64,000 nt of DNA from Ceratotherium simum simum (lineage: Eukaryota > Chordata > Mammalia > Perissodactyla > Rhinocerotidae): assembly GCF_000283155.1 (NCBI RefSeq), contig NW_004454178.1:9463720-9527719 (forward strand), written 5' to 3'. The translations under genes and the position numbers were made by a program. Below, in pieces: positions 1 to 10,718 of this stretch; the first letter of the stretch is position 1, and every line of letters begins with the position of its first letter. The notes below the pieces were generated by a model, which saw only the letters and a program-made list of their open reading frames with translations, ran no database searches and had not been told where the DNA came from.

Positions 1-260
1 TTTTGGAATAATCAAGTAATTTTTAGTATTCAATTTTATTTTATCTATTAACTTTTTAGCTATACCCCATTGTATGATTTTTAAGAGGTTGCTTTAGAAA
101 TTACAGTAAACATCTTAATTTATGACAACCACTTTAAGTATATGCCACATCACTTAAAATGTATAAATCTTACAACAGTATGATTCATTTGCCCCTCCCA
201 TTGTATATTATTGTTATATATCTTATTTCTATATATTTTGTAAACCACACAATGCTTTTC

Positions 261-511
261 CTTTTTTTTTTTTTTGGTGAGGAAGATTGGCCCTGAGCTC
301 ACATCTATTGCCAGCCTTCCTCTTTTTGCTTCAGGAAGATTGTCCCTGAGCTAACATCTGTGCCAATCTTCCTCTACTTTTGTGTATGGGACACCGCCAC
401 AGCATGGCTTGATGAACGGTGTGTTGGTCTGTACCTGGGATCCGAACCCATGAACCCCGGGCCGCTGAAGCTGAGTGTGCGAACTTCACCGCTACGCCAC
501 CAGGCTGGCCC
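261..511 (-). mobile_element. ERE SINE
   Basis: Reverse-oriented tRNA-derived SINE: poly-T at left and ggctggcccc at right. Flanked by imperfect repeats of cacacaaNgctttt. Confidence 0.85.
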
Positions 512-599
512 CACACACAAGGCTTTTAAAACTTATTTTTATCTTAATGAGTCAGTAGATTTTTAAAGACATTAAGAAAAAAATAGTCTTTGTGTTTAC

Positions 600-2440
600 T
601 CACATATTTACCATTTCTGGTGTATGCTCTTTATTCCTTCCTTCAGATTCCAGTTTCTCTCTGGGATCATTTTCTTTCAGTTTGAAGAGTTTCCTTTGGC
701 ATTTCTTCTGCAGGTCTTCTGACAAGGACCTCTCATACTTTTTGTTTGTTTAAAAATATCTCCATTTCTCCTTCATTTTAAAAAGATGTTTCCACTATGT
801 GTAGAATTTGGGGTTTACTTTTTTTCCTTCAGCATTTAAAGGTATCATTCTATTGTTTTCTAGCTTCTGTGGTCTAAAACAGCCTTCAATTTTAGTATTG
901 TTCCTTTGAAAGAAATATGTCTTTTTTCTTGTCTGCTTTAAATGTTTTCCTCATTATTTTGGTTTTCAACAACTTGACTGTGATGTACCTACATGTGACC
1001 TTTTTGTATTTATGTGGCATGGGGTTTGCTGAGCATCTTTATAAGTGGTTTGATATATTTCCCCATTATTGGAAATTTTTTAGTTATTACCGCTTCAAAC
1101 ACTTTCTATCCCCCATGTGTCTCTCCTCTCTTTCTGAGGCTCTAATTACATAGAGGGTTAGACTACTTGCTATTATCCTACAGGTCTTAGAGTCTGCGTT
1201 CTGTTTTCGTTTTAATCTTTTTCTCTCAGTGCTTCTGTTTGGATCATTTCTATCAAGTTGATCTTTTCTTCTGCTGTATGCAGTCTGCTATTAAACTCAT
1301 TCTATGAATTTTTCATTTCAGATGTTATTTTTTCATTTATAGAATTTGAATTTTATTCTTTTTTATAGTTTCTATTTCTCTGCAGAGATTCTCCAATTGT
1401 TTATCTTTTCTTGTAAATTATTTAACATATTTATAATAGCTGTTTTTAATTCCTTGTCTGCTAACATCTGACTCACCTATGGGTCTACTTCTATTGATGA
1501 TTTTCTCTTGATTATGGTTTACCTTTTCCTGCTTCTTTGCCAACTAGTTTTTTCTTGTATACTGGACATTTTGGGTTGAGGCATGGTAGAGACTCTGAAT
1601 TATATTATTTTCCTTTAAAGGGTGTTGAGTTTGTTCTGGCAGGCAATTAAATTTTTGGCAGAAAGCCTTGAAGCCTGGTTAAGGCAGGAGTATTTCAGTT
1701 CTGCTCTTAATCCTAGGCAGCATCCCTTAGTCTTGGGACATTGTACTTACACCTAGGGTGTGTTCCTTCTGGGACTCGGCGAAAATCCCAAGGTGTCTAC
1801 CAAGGCCCTCTCGTTTTATGGGTCTTGAACCCCAAACTTGGTCTCCCTAACACTGTGGCAGCTTCCAAAATCCCTATTCAGATATTTGACTTTTCCACTT
1901 GGCTCCTTGAAATCTCACTAAGCACAAGTGCCATTTAGAAGGCAGCCAAGAATTTGAGGGGAACTTGCACGTGGATTTTGGATTACCCTCTCTGTATCTC
2001 ATTCATTTCCAAGGTTTCTTCCTCAATTTCCAGCTGCTCTGGCATTTCTATACTCCAGCCTCTGCTTCCTCAGCCAGCCAGATGCCACTTTCTGCCTGAG
2101 CTCTATTTCCCTAGGTGCTGCAGTGAACTGTGAAGTGTCCTCAGGGGAAAAGCCTGTTAAATGTGGAACTCACCCAGTGGGCTTCTCTTTTTGCCAAGGA
2201 TGTATTCCCTCTACTAGTTTTTCTTGCTTTTAGTTGGTCTCCATGCTTTCATACAGTTATTTTAATACTTTGTCTAGAGTATATATTCAATGTTAGTAGG
2301 AGAGTCGTCAAGCTATTTTGTCACACCAGGAACTGGAGGTGTATCTGGTTAGCATTGATTGTGTGCTGCACATAGGATTTCTAAATTATTTACAGAAATA
2401 ATGTGAGGCCTGGGAGCAAATGAGTGTGAACCTGCTTTGA
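600..2440 (-). mobile_element. Old L1-derived sequence, antisense
   Basis: AT-rich sequence resembling the 5' region of ancient mammalian L1 elements in reverse, without an intact frame. The edges are uncertain. Positions 1-260 hold only AT-rich sequence with no feature I can name. Confidence 0.5.
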
Positions 2441-2579
2441 GAAGTATAATGCTACAGGAAAAAGGTATATATTGGTCTTTGGGTGGGTTGAGAAGAGGTG
2501 GGTGTGCTCCTCTCTTCCTTTTAAGATTTTAAACTACTATGGAAATAGCCATCAAAATGATAAATTATAGATGCATTGA

Positions 2580-4150
2580 TACCAACTTTCTTTTTGCTCT
2601 TCATTGGAGGGGACCTTAATGCTGACAGTAATACCCTCAGAAGACCAAACAGGTTCTCAGGTCTGTTGGACCTGGGGTTCAAAGGGAAGAAGTTCCTTTC
2701 CCAAGAGGGAAAAAGACCACCATAAAGGGTATATGGGGTGAGGGAAGTGAGTGAGGAAAGATTGCAGTTCAGCTGTGGTCCTACCCCACCTTACTTTCAT
2801 GTTATGAATGATGTCTGGAAGGAGAAAGGGATCAGAAAACAGGCCTCTATCTGTACCAAGGAGCTATTCTACATCCCAGCCCCAAATGTTCCCTCTGTTC
2901 TGGCCCTCCATAGTTTACTTTACAGGCTCTGGCTGGAGCCCACCTGTCCTGCCACCAGACAAGCCCACAGAAAGATAAAAGCACACTTTAAAAATCTAGA
3001 AGCAGGTTGTTCTAGAATTGTCCCTCTAGGTGGCAATGCAGGAGGTGGGGGATAAGGATGCCTCAATCAGCTACAACGTTTTGCTCAGAGAAGGAAACAG
3101 TTCAAAGAAGCTCTAAAATGGGAGGAAACATGGGGTTTGGAATTTGTGTGTATATGTGCTGGAGGACTGATTTCCCCTCTACAACGTCAACACCCCCTCC
3201 CCCAATAAATGACAGGCTCTAATAGGAGTCCTGATTTGAGCAAGTTTTGGGGCATATGACTCAGCAACTGCCTGACAACTGGCCTGCCCTTGCCTCCGTG
3301 TCCGATCTTCTCTCCATCCACTGATTTGCCCTTAGGTATAGAGCTAGTCAAGGACCCTGACCTGGAGAAGAAAGGCAGACTCTTATTTGCATACTTTAGC
3401 ACCATGGCAACCAGTTCTCATTGTGGAGATCAGTCACTTAGTGCTGATGATGTCACCCCAGCAGCCAATCCAGGCAGATGAAGCACAGTTGCCATGGTGA
3501 CAAGAGTCAGAAGCTGTTTCCTTGGAGAACATGAGGGTCTAGATTCCCCTTGAGGTTCAGGCTGCCTCTGGGTAGAGTGCATGGCCATCTGGAGGTGCTC
3601 ATCTCTACTGAAATTGTCCAGTCCCAGACACCACAGTGTGCCCTGGACCAAAACAATACTTCCTACCAAGTCTATCTGTTCCACTCTTGCCCTCTATCAA
3701 TATATTCTCCAAGAGTGCTAGGGTAGTCTTTTATTTATTTATTTATTTTTTAGATTTTATTTATTCAGTTTTTTCCCCCCAAAGCCCCAGTAGATAGTTG
3801 TACGTCATAGGTTCACATCCTTCTAGTTGCTGTACGTGGGACTCGGCCTCGCGTTGGACGGAGAAGTGGTGCCTCGGGGTGCTCCCGGGATCCGAACCCG
3901 GGCCGCCAGCATCAGAGCGCGCGCACTTAACCGCTAAGCCACGGGGCCGGCCCTAGGGTAGTCTTTTAAAATTATACATTACATCATTCTATTCACTTCC
4001 TTGGTGATTTTCTTCTGTCCTTTATGTAAGATATAGACTCTTTACTATTACCTGCAAGGCTCTGTATGGTCAGTTCTGGGCCTACTTCTCCAACCACATT
4101 TCCTACCACTGGCTGTTCTATTTGTTCCTCTAATATGCTATTTTAGTACT
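2580..4150 (-). pseudogene. Copy A: degraded duplicate of the DNPEP 3' end (exons 14-15)
   Basis: A second old copy of the DNPEP 3' end, collinear with copy B and with the parent around 27.1-27.9 kb. The terminal exon at 3112-3071 reads SFFELFPSLSKTL then TAG, against parental GFFELFPSLSHNLLVD. The exon 14 counterpart lies around 3490-3600, with the parental donor GT lost. Flanks on both sides match copy B, including 4000-4140 against 8560-8710, so A and B are more closely related to each other in extent than either is to the parent. An ERE with a 16-bp target-site duplication interrupts it at 3734-3952. L1-derived sequence follows, so no further DNPEP exons are visible. Not translatable as a peptidase. 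Confidence 0.82.
3734..3952 (-). mobile_element. ERE SINE inserted in copy A
   Basis: Reverse ERE whose tail derives from the 'ctactggggctttgggg' type. It is flanked by a perfect 16-bp duplication, ctagggtagtctttta, at 3718-3733 and 3953-3968. Confidence 0.92.
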
Positions 4151-4159
4151 GAAAAATAC

Positions 4160-5165
4160 CACAACCAAAATAAAAACTCACTGGATGGGCTCAATAGCAG
4201 AGTAGGAGTGACAGAGGAAGATGTCAGTTAACTTGAAGATGGAACAATAGAAATGATCCAGTCAGAACAACAGAGAGGAAAACATTGGGGGCAAAAAGTT
4301 AACAGAGCCTCAGGGACCTGTGGGACAACACCGAAAGTCTAACATTCATGTCACAGGAGTTCCAGAAGGAGAGGAGAAAAAGGGTAGTACATAAAAACTA
4401 TTTGAAGAAATAATGGCTTAAAACTTCCCAAATTTGTTAACAGCCGTAAACCTACAGATTCAATAAGCTCAATGAACCCAAACAGGATAAATCCAAAGAA
4501 ATCCGTGCCCTGACACATGATAATCAAACTTCTCGAAACTGAAAACAAAGAAAAAATCTTGAAAACAGCTAGAGAAAACAACACATCACTTAAAGGAGAA
4601 TAATAATCCAAATGCCTCTGGATTTTTCATTATAAACCATGGGGATCAGAAGGAAGTGGAATAACATTTTTTAAACCGTGAAAGAAAGGAGCTGTCAACC
4701 CAGGATTCTATATCCAGCAAAATATACTGCAGGAATGAAAGTGAGACAAAGATGAAGAAAAACTAATTACTTACCAGCAGGCCTGCTCTAAGAGAATTGC
4801 TAAAGGATGTTCTTCGGATGGAAGGGAAGTGATACTGGAAGGAAACCTGGAACATCAAGAATGAAGGGAGAGCAATAGAAATCGGAAGTATCTGGGTAAA
4901 CATTGTAGACTATTCTTTCCCTCTTGAATTATTTAAAATATGTTTGGTTGAAAGCAAAAATTGTAACATTATCTGATAGAGTTTTCAATATATGCAGATG
5001 TATTGATTCTAATTGACAGTACAACATGAATGGGGGAGTAAAGAGACCTTTACTGCTGGTAAGATTTCTGTATTCCACTTGAAATGGTAAAACATGGGCT
5101 ATAAAGTGACTGTGAGAAGTTAAGTGTGTGTATTCTAATCCCTAGAGCAACCACTTAAAAAACCA
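4160..5165 (+). mobile_element. Old L1-derived sequence, sense
   Basis: Contains phrases typical of ancient L1 (for example 'aggattctatatccagca' near 4702) in sense orientation. No coding capacity. Interrupted on the right by an ERE. Confidence 0.5.
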
Positions 5166-5171
5166 TAGAAA

Positions 5172-5469
5172 GGGCCGGCCCGGTGGCTTAGCGGTTAAGT
5201 GTGCGTGCTCCGCTGCTGGCAGCCCGGGTTCGGATCACCGGTGCGCACCGACGCACCGCTTCTCTGGCCATCCTGAGGCCGCGTCCCACATACAGCAACT
5301 AGAAGGATGTGCAACTATGACATACAACTATCTACTGGGGCTTTGGGGAAGAAAAAAAAGGGAGGAGGATTGGCAACAGATGTTAGCTCAGAGCCGGTCT
5401 TCCTCAGCAAAAAGAGGAGGATTAGCACGGATGTTAGCTCAGGGCTGATCTTCCTCACACACACACACA
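5172..5469 (+). mobile_element. Composite ERE SINE (two tail types)
   Basis: tRNA-like head (box A tggcttagcgg, box B ggttcggatc) and a 'ctactggggctttgggg' tail, followed by a second tail carrying two 'gatgttagctcag' units. Flanked by aaaaccatagaaa on both sides. Confidence 0.88.
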
Positions 5470-5559
5470 AAAAAAACCATAGAAATATAGTAAAAAACAC
5501 AATTGATACACTAAAATAGAGTACTAAAATGTGTTTCAATAACCCAAAATAAGGAAGGA

Positions 5560-5998
5560 AAGGGGAAGCACACAATTATGGAGGCTGGAAAGTCACATGA
5601 TCTGCTCTCTGCAAGCAGAGAACCAGCAAAGCTGGTGGTGTAATTTGGTCTGAGTCCAAAGGCCTGAGAACCAGGGAGCCGAGGGTCTAAGTCCCAATCT
5701 GAGTCCAAAGGCCTGAGAACCAGGCGCCCTGATGTCCAGGGGCAGAAGAAGATGGATGGCCCAGCTCAAGCAGAGAGAGCAAATTCATCCCTCCTCCACC
5801 TTTTTGTTCTGCTCGGGCCCCCAATGGATTGGATGATGCCCACCCACATTGGTGAGGGTAATTTTCTTTACTCAGTCTACTGATTCAAATGCTAATCTCT
5901 TTCAGAGGCATCCTCACAGACACACTCAGGAATAATGTTTCACCAGCTATGTGGGCATCCCCAGCCAGTCAAATTGACACATAAAATTAACCATCACA
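5560..5998 (-). mobile_element. LTR-like old interspersed repeat
   Basis: The reverse strand begins tgtgatggttaattttatg, a familiar mammalian interspersed repeat start; I do not assign the family. It contains a 27-bp direct duplication (5650-5676 and 5698-5724). Confidence 0.5.
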
Positions 5999-6636
5999 GT
6001 TAATTGATGATCTGTGTAGAATTTGTCTCAGATTTACCCCACCAAAGGAAGGGTATGCTGGAATATTTAGCCACTAAACTCAGTCCTGAACAGATTGAGG
6101 GCTGCCTCTTAGGGCGTTAAATCCCAGACACTTCAGAGCTGTCCTGAGCACAGGTAGGCAAGTTCCCCTGGCATTCCAGAAAACCCACAGGATGACAAGC
6201 AGAGAGTCCCAGGGTTTGAGGTGGGAAGCTGTCAGCACATACAGACACTGCCCACCTGCAGTTGCAGGTGAGCTCAGAGATGGGCTGGGGATATGAGGCA
6301 GGGCATCTATGGGGTCTGCTACACAGGTGTTCAATAAATATCTATTGCATGAATATGTTATATGTATGACTTACTTCCTTGACTAGTCTTCAGTTGTCTT
6401 GAGGCAGGAACCATATATTGCAGTGGCCAGACACAGTGAACATATGATAGGAAAAAGTAGAGGGGGTGTAGGGGTCAACCAAGCTAATAAGAACTAGGTA
6501 GAGATAAATACGATGAATTGAGCCTTGTGTTCTTAGATGCAAGGATTCCCGGGAGAGGACATGCATTGGTAGCATGATTAAACCTGTATTATCAGATGAG
6601 TATCTCTTAATTTCTCTGGGTTCTATAAGTCAGTTG

Positions 6637-6996
6637 GTGCCATGGTCTGAGTGTTTGTGTCCCCCCAAAATTCATATGTTGAAATCCTAACTTCCAAGGT
6701 GATAGTATTTGGAAGTGGGGCCTTCTGGAGGTGATAAGGTCGTGAGGGTGGAGCCTTCATGCATGAGATTAGGGCCTTATAAAAGAGACCTGGGAGAGAT
6801 CTCATCCATCTTCCACCATGTGGGGATATAACAAGAAGGCGCCATCTATGAACCAGGAAGCATGCCCTCACCAGACACCAAATCTGCCAGCACCTTGATC
6901 TTGGCTTCCCAGCCTCTAGGACTGTGAGCAATAAATTTCTGTTGTTTATGAATCACCTAGTTTATGGCATTTTGTTACAGCAGTGTGAAAAGACAG
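6637..6996 (+). mobile_element. MaLR-type solitary LTR (MST-like)
   Basis: Starts tgccatggtctgagtgtttg and contains an aataaa near its end, ending with a tract close to tg..ca. The whole layout matches the MST class of ERVL-MaLR LTRs. No internal retroviral genes are present. The interval 6000-6636 before it shows nothing I recognise. Confidence 0.8.
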
Positions 6997-7608
6997 TGGG
7001 CTTGATAACTTTCCCACGTGCTCCCATTTGTGAGTGTGAAGGTGCTTAATATAAAACTTAGAGACGTGGGACGTCTGGACTTTGGTTGGGTTGAGCAATG
7101 GTGGCTGGGCTCCCCCTTCCCAGGGGCAAACGACCATACGTATCAAAACGTTAAATGTGCATGGCCTTTAGTTGCAGAGTTCTGTGTGGTTTCTTGGGGT
7201 TAGGGCTGGCATGACTGCTCTATAGGGGACCCTAATGCTCAGGGGATACTGTGAACCTCAGAAGGCAGAGCAAGGTCCCAGGCCTGCCAGAGCTGGGGTC
7301 TGGAGGGAAGACATTCCTTCCACAAATGGAAGAAGACCAAGAAGACACATTTGAAGGCTGCAGGTGGGGATGGCTGCCATTCCACCTTGCCTTTCACCCG
7401 CCTTAGAAATGATCTGTGGGAAGAGGAAGGGATCTGAAACCAGACCCTCAGTGCAACCAGGGGCCGTGCTCCCTGTACCACCCACTCTAACCTCCCCTGT
7501 GTTCCCATCCCACCTCTCTCACCTCAAAGGCTCTGGTCAGGTCCAAACACCACTCATCCTGCCTCCAGACAAGTCTATAGAAAAACTCTGCTTGAAAATA
7601 GGCTTTAA

Positions 7609-7811
7609 GGCTGGCCCCGTGGCTTAGCGGTTAAGTGCGCGTGCTCCGCTGCTGGCGGCCCAGGGTTCGGATCCCGGGCACGCACCGACGTACTGCTTCT
7701 CCGGCCATGCTGAGGCGGCATCCCACATACAGCAACTAGAAGGATGTGCAACTATGACATACAACTATCTACTGGGGCTTTGGGGGAAAAAATAAATAAA
7801 TAATTAAAAAA
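7609..7811 (+). mobile_element. ERE SINE inserted in copy B
   Basis: Single-tail ERE flanked by gaaaataggctttaa at both ends. It splits the copied 3' flank of DNPEP. Confidence 0.92.
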
Positions 7812-9189
7812 GAAAATAGGCTTTAATAATCCAGTTTTGGGTCAGCCTGAAATTTCCCTTGTTGAGAACACCAGGGAAGATGTTGGGATGATAGGCTTCC
7901 CCTGAGGCCTTCATCAGCTGCAAGGTTGTGAGTCGGAGTAGGAAACAGCACAAAGACATCCTAAAATTGGAAGAAACAAGGGCTATTCAATGAATGCACT
8001 GAGACAGGGGTTACCACTCCTTCCCCCATCCAATCCAGAGCAAGTCTCTATGGCAGTCTTGATCTGGATAAGCCCTGAGACAAGTGACTCGGGAACTGTC
8101 AGACTGCAGGCCCTTCCCTGGTCCTCATCTCTAATCCTGTCTCGTTTCTGGGATTTTCCACTAGACACAGGGCTAGTTGGTCCCCTGTGCCTGGAGGAGA
8201 ATGGCAGCTCCTTATATGCATACTTGATAGAACCATAGCAACCAGTCCCCATCACAGGGTCAGTCACAGGACCAAAGATGTGGTCCAGCAACCAATCCAA
8301 GCTAAGGAGCCCGGCTGCCATAGTGACAGGGATGGGGACCAGTTTCTTTGAAAGGGGTGAGGGGCTGGAATACCTCTGAGGTACAGGCTGCCTCTGGACG
8401 GAGCCCAGTTGGGAACTTCCCAAAGATGCTGCCATGTTCTTTGTCCAAGGTACCACCAGATGCTACCTGGACAACTCAATAGCCCCAAACAGGCCTACCT
8501 GTCTCTACTCTTGTCCATTTCATAATCCATTTTCCAGCAGCATCAGTGTATCTTTATAAAATGTTTATCATATTGTCCTATTCCTTCCTTTAAAATCCCC
8601 TGATCATTTCCCATTGCACTTTGAATAAAACACAAACCCTGTCTACGAACTACAAGCCCTGAGTAATCCTGGGCCTATTCTCCAAGCTCATCTCCTGCCA
8701 CACGCTGTTCTGTCTGTTTCCCTCATGAGTCCTGCAATCTCATCTAAGGACAACTATATTTGTAACTCTTTCTGCCTTGGGGACCCTTCCTCCAGATCTT
8801 CCCCTGGCTGCTTCCTTGTGTCATTTATGTCAAAGTCCAAAAGTCACCTCCTCAGGCTATACTTAGTGTGGACAGGTCTGAAGTGCGAAGCAGCCCAACC
8901 TCTACTGGGGTCTTTGAAAGGAAGGGTGAGGGCTGTGCAGAGGGAAGGCTGGGCGTCAGGAGACCTGGTCTAGTCCTGCTCCACGCGTGCCCACCCAGCT
9001 CCTCAGCTGTAAAGATGGATGGATGACTACTGCGTGGGTAGTTTTCTGTCTGGGCTCCAAAGAGCTCAAGGGTCCCAAGGAGATGCCTGAGAGCCTTACC
9101 CAGGCGACTTCCTCAACACCACAGAGAAGAGCAAGGGGGAGGCTGACTGCAAGGGGCTCTGGATACTCCTCTCCCATTTAAGGACAGAA

Positions 9190-9405
9190 GCTATACAGTC
9201 ACGTATCAGTTAATGACAGGGATACATTCTGAGAAATGCATCATAAGGTGATTCCGTCGTTGTGCGAACATCCTAGAGTGTACTTACACAAACCTAGATG
9301 GTATAGCCTACTATACACCTAGGCTAGATGGTCCTAATCTTATGGGACCACCGTTGTATATGCGGTTCATTGTTGACTGAAACAGCGTTATGCAGCTGTA
9401 TATAT
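9190..9405. mobile_element. Old non-autonomous DNA transposon
   Basis: The two ends are related inverted sequences (cagttaatgacagggatac against the reverse of gttgactgaaacagcgtta) around a short interior. This is an internally deleted element, followed by a degenerate TA/TG repeat to about 9450. Confidence 0.5.
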
Positions 9406-10287
9406 GTGTATACATACATATATGTGTGTGTGTGTATATATATGGATGGATGGGCTAGGTGGAGATTAGGGTCCTGTCATAATCAAGATTTTCTTTAGAA
9501 AAACAGAGCCCGTATATTTTTTTTTAAAGTTGGAAACCCTCCTAAGTAGATTTCTGCAGGCCCTTCAAGCTCTGTGCCCATGCCTGATCTTACAGAACAA
9601 GAGGCAGCTGGAGGCCCCCAGCCCCTGCATCCGCAGTTGCTGAAATCTGTGAAAAGATGTCTGTGAGAGACAGAGAAAGTGGGGGTGCCCTCCGGTGGGG
9701 AAAGGAAGAATTTCCCTGCAATCCAGCAACCACTGGCCGGCATTTCTCATACATGGTCTTTGATCCTCATGGCAACTCCCAAAGGTCACCATTATTACCA
9801 ACTCAGTTTCACAGATGTGGGAGAAGGGACCGGAAGAGCTTAGGTAATGTGTCCAAGGTCACAGCTGGGCAGTGGTACAGCCAGGAGTGGGCTGGCTCTG
9901 TCTGTTGAAAGCCCTGTTCTCTCCCATCCTCCAGGCCCTCTCTTCCAGAAGGTTCTCCATCAGGCTCAGTGAAGCCCTGTCGTTCCTCATCAGCCAGCGT
10001 CTCTCCTCTCCCTCACCCTGCCTCCCTCCTTAAAGGGGTGCTTGGTGGGCTCAGCCTCCCCGGACAAGGCCAGGCCCTCACCTGCAGTGGGGCCTTCCGT
10101 GGTTGGTCGTCTCTTGGTTCAGGGCCTTTGAAAACACTCCAGAGTGCGAGCATTGCTCCCTGCTCACCTTGGTCACTGGGCCCTGAGGGGAGGGAAGCCA
10201 GCCATCAAGGGCAAAGGGAAAATGGTGAAAGGGCCCAGAGGGAAAGAGGGGGGCCCAAATGAAGGATTTCAAAATCCCTGAGGGAGA

Positions 10288-10488
10288 GGCTGGCCCAACG
10301 GTGTAGTGGTTGGGTTCGTGCGCTCCGCTAAGGTGGCCCGGGGTTCACAGGTTCAGATCCTGGGTACGGACCTGCACACAGCTCATCGGCCATGCTGTGG
10401 TGGTGTCCCACATACGAAATACAGGAAGATTGGCACAGATGTTAGCTCAGGGGCAATCTTCCTCAAAAAAAAAAAAAAAAAAAAAAAA
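10288..10488 (+). mobile_element. ERE SINE inside copy B
   Basis: Short-tail ERE (one 'gatgttagctcag' unit) ending in 24 A. It lies between the copied exons 12 and 13, with near-identical ccctgagNgag flanks. Confidence 0.9.
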
Positions 10489-10718
10489 GTCCCTGAGAGA
10501 ATCTCACCTTAGGGAACAATAGTTGAAGTTTCTCTTGGTCCTTGTCCCTAGAAGACAAAGATTAAGCCAGGAAGAGCAAATAGGAGCTGTGCTTCCTAGT
10601 CTCCTACCTTTGCAGACATCACTAATGGATCATAGGATTGCTTCTGGTTGAAATAGACAGGCATTCTCCTCATTCTATTCACTGGACTCCTGACAGCTCC
10701 TACCTGCAGTCCTAACGC

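Larger units (their letters stand above)
7190..10700 (-). pseudogene. Copy B: degraded duplicate of the DNPEP 3' end (exons 12-15)
   Basis: Matches the functional DNPEP 3' part in order and orientation. The exon 12 counterpart at 10547-10508 keeps the 40-nt length, AG acceptor and GT donor (DKDQEKLQLLFPK against DKHEENHRPLFHK). The exon 13 counterpart at 10182-10082 keeps both splice sites but is 101 nt instead of 102 (starts GPVTKVSREQ). The exon 14 counterpart runs from about 8347 upward, with the donor lost and the 5' part unrecognisable. The exon 15 counterpart starts at 7960 (VFVLFPTPTHNLAAD) with no stop at the homologous place. The downstream flank with its ATTAAA-like signal is also copied (7200-7600 and about 7822). 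Intronic L2- and MIR-like fragments are shared with the parent. An ERE is inserted at 7609-7811. It ends against the RESP18 relic. Frameshift, lost donor and missing upstream exons argue against peptidase function. Confidence 0.85.

Noticed and set aside
7609..7811. tRNA genes
   Set aside because: All tRNA-like heads with box A and box B in this window are ERE SINEs with A-rich tails and target-site duplications.
7983..8456. 157-codon minus-strand frame as a new gene
   Set aside because: It runs across the decayed exon 14 and intron of DNPEP copy B in shifted frames. No start context or splice support.
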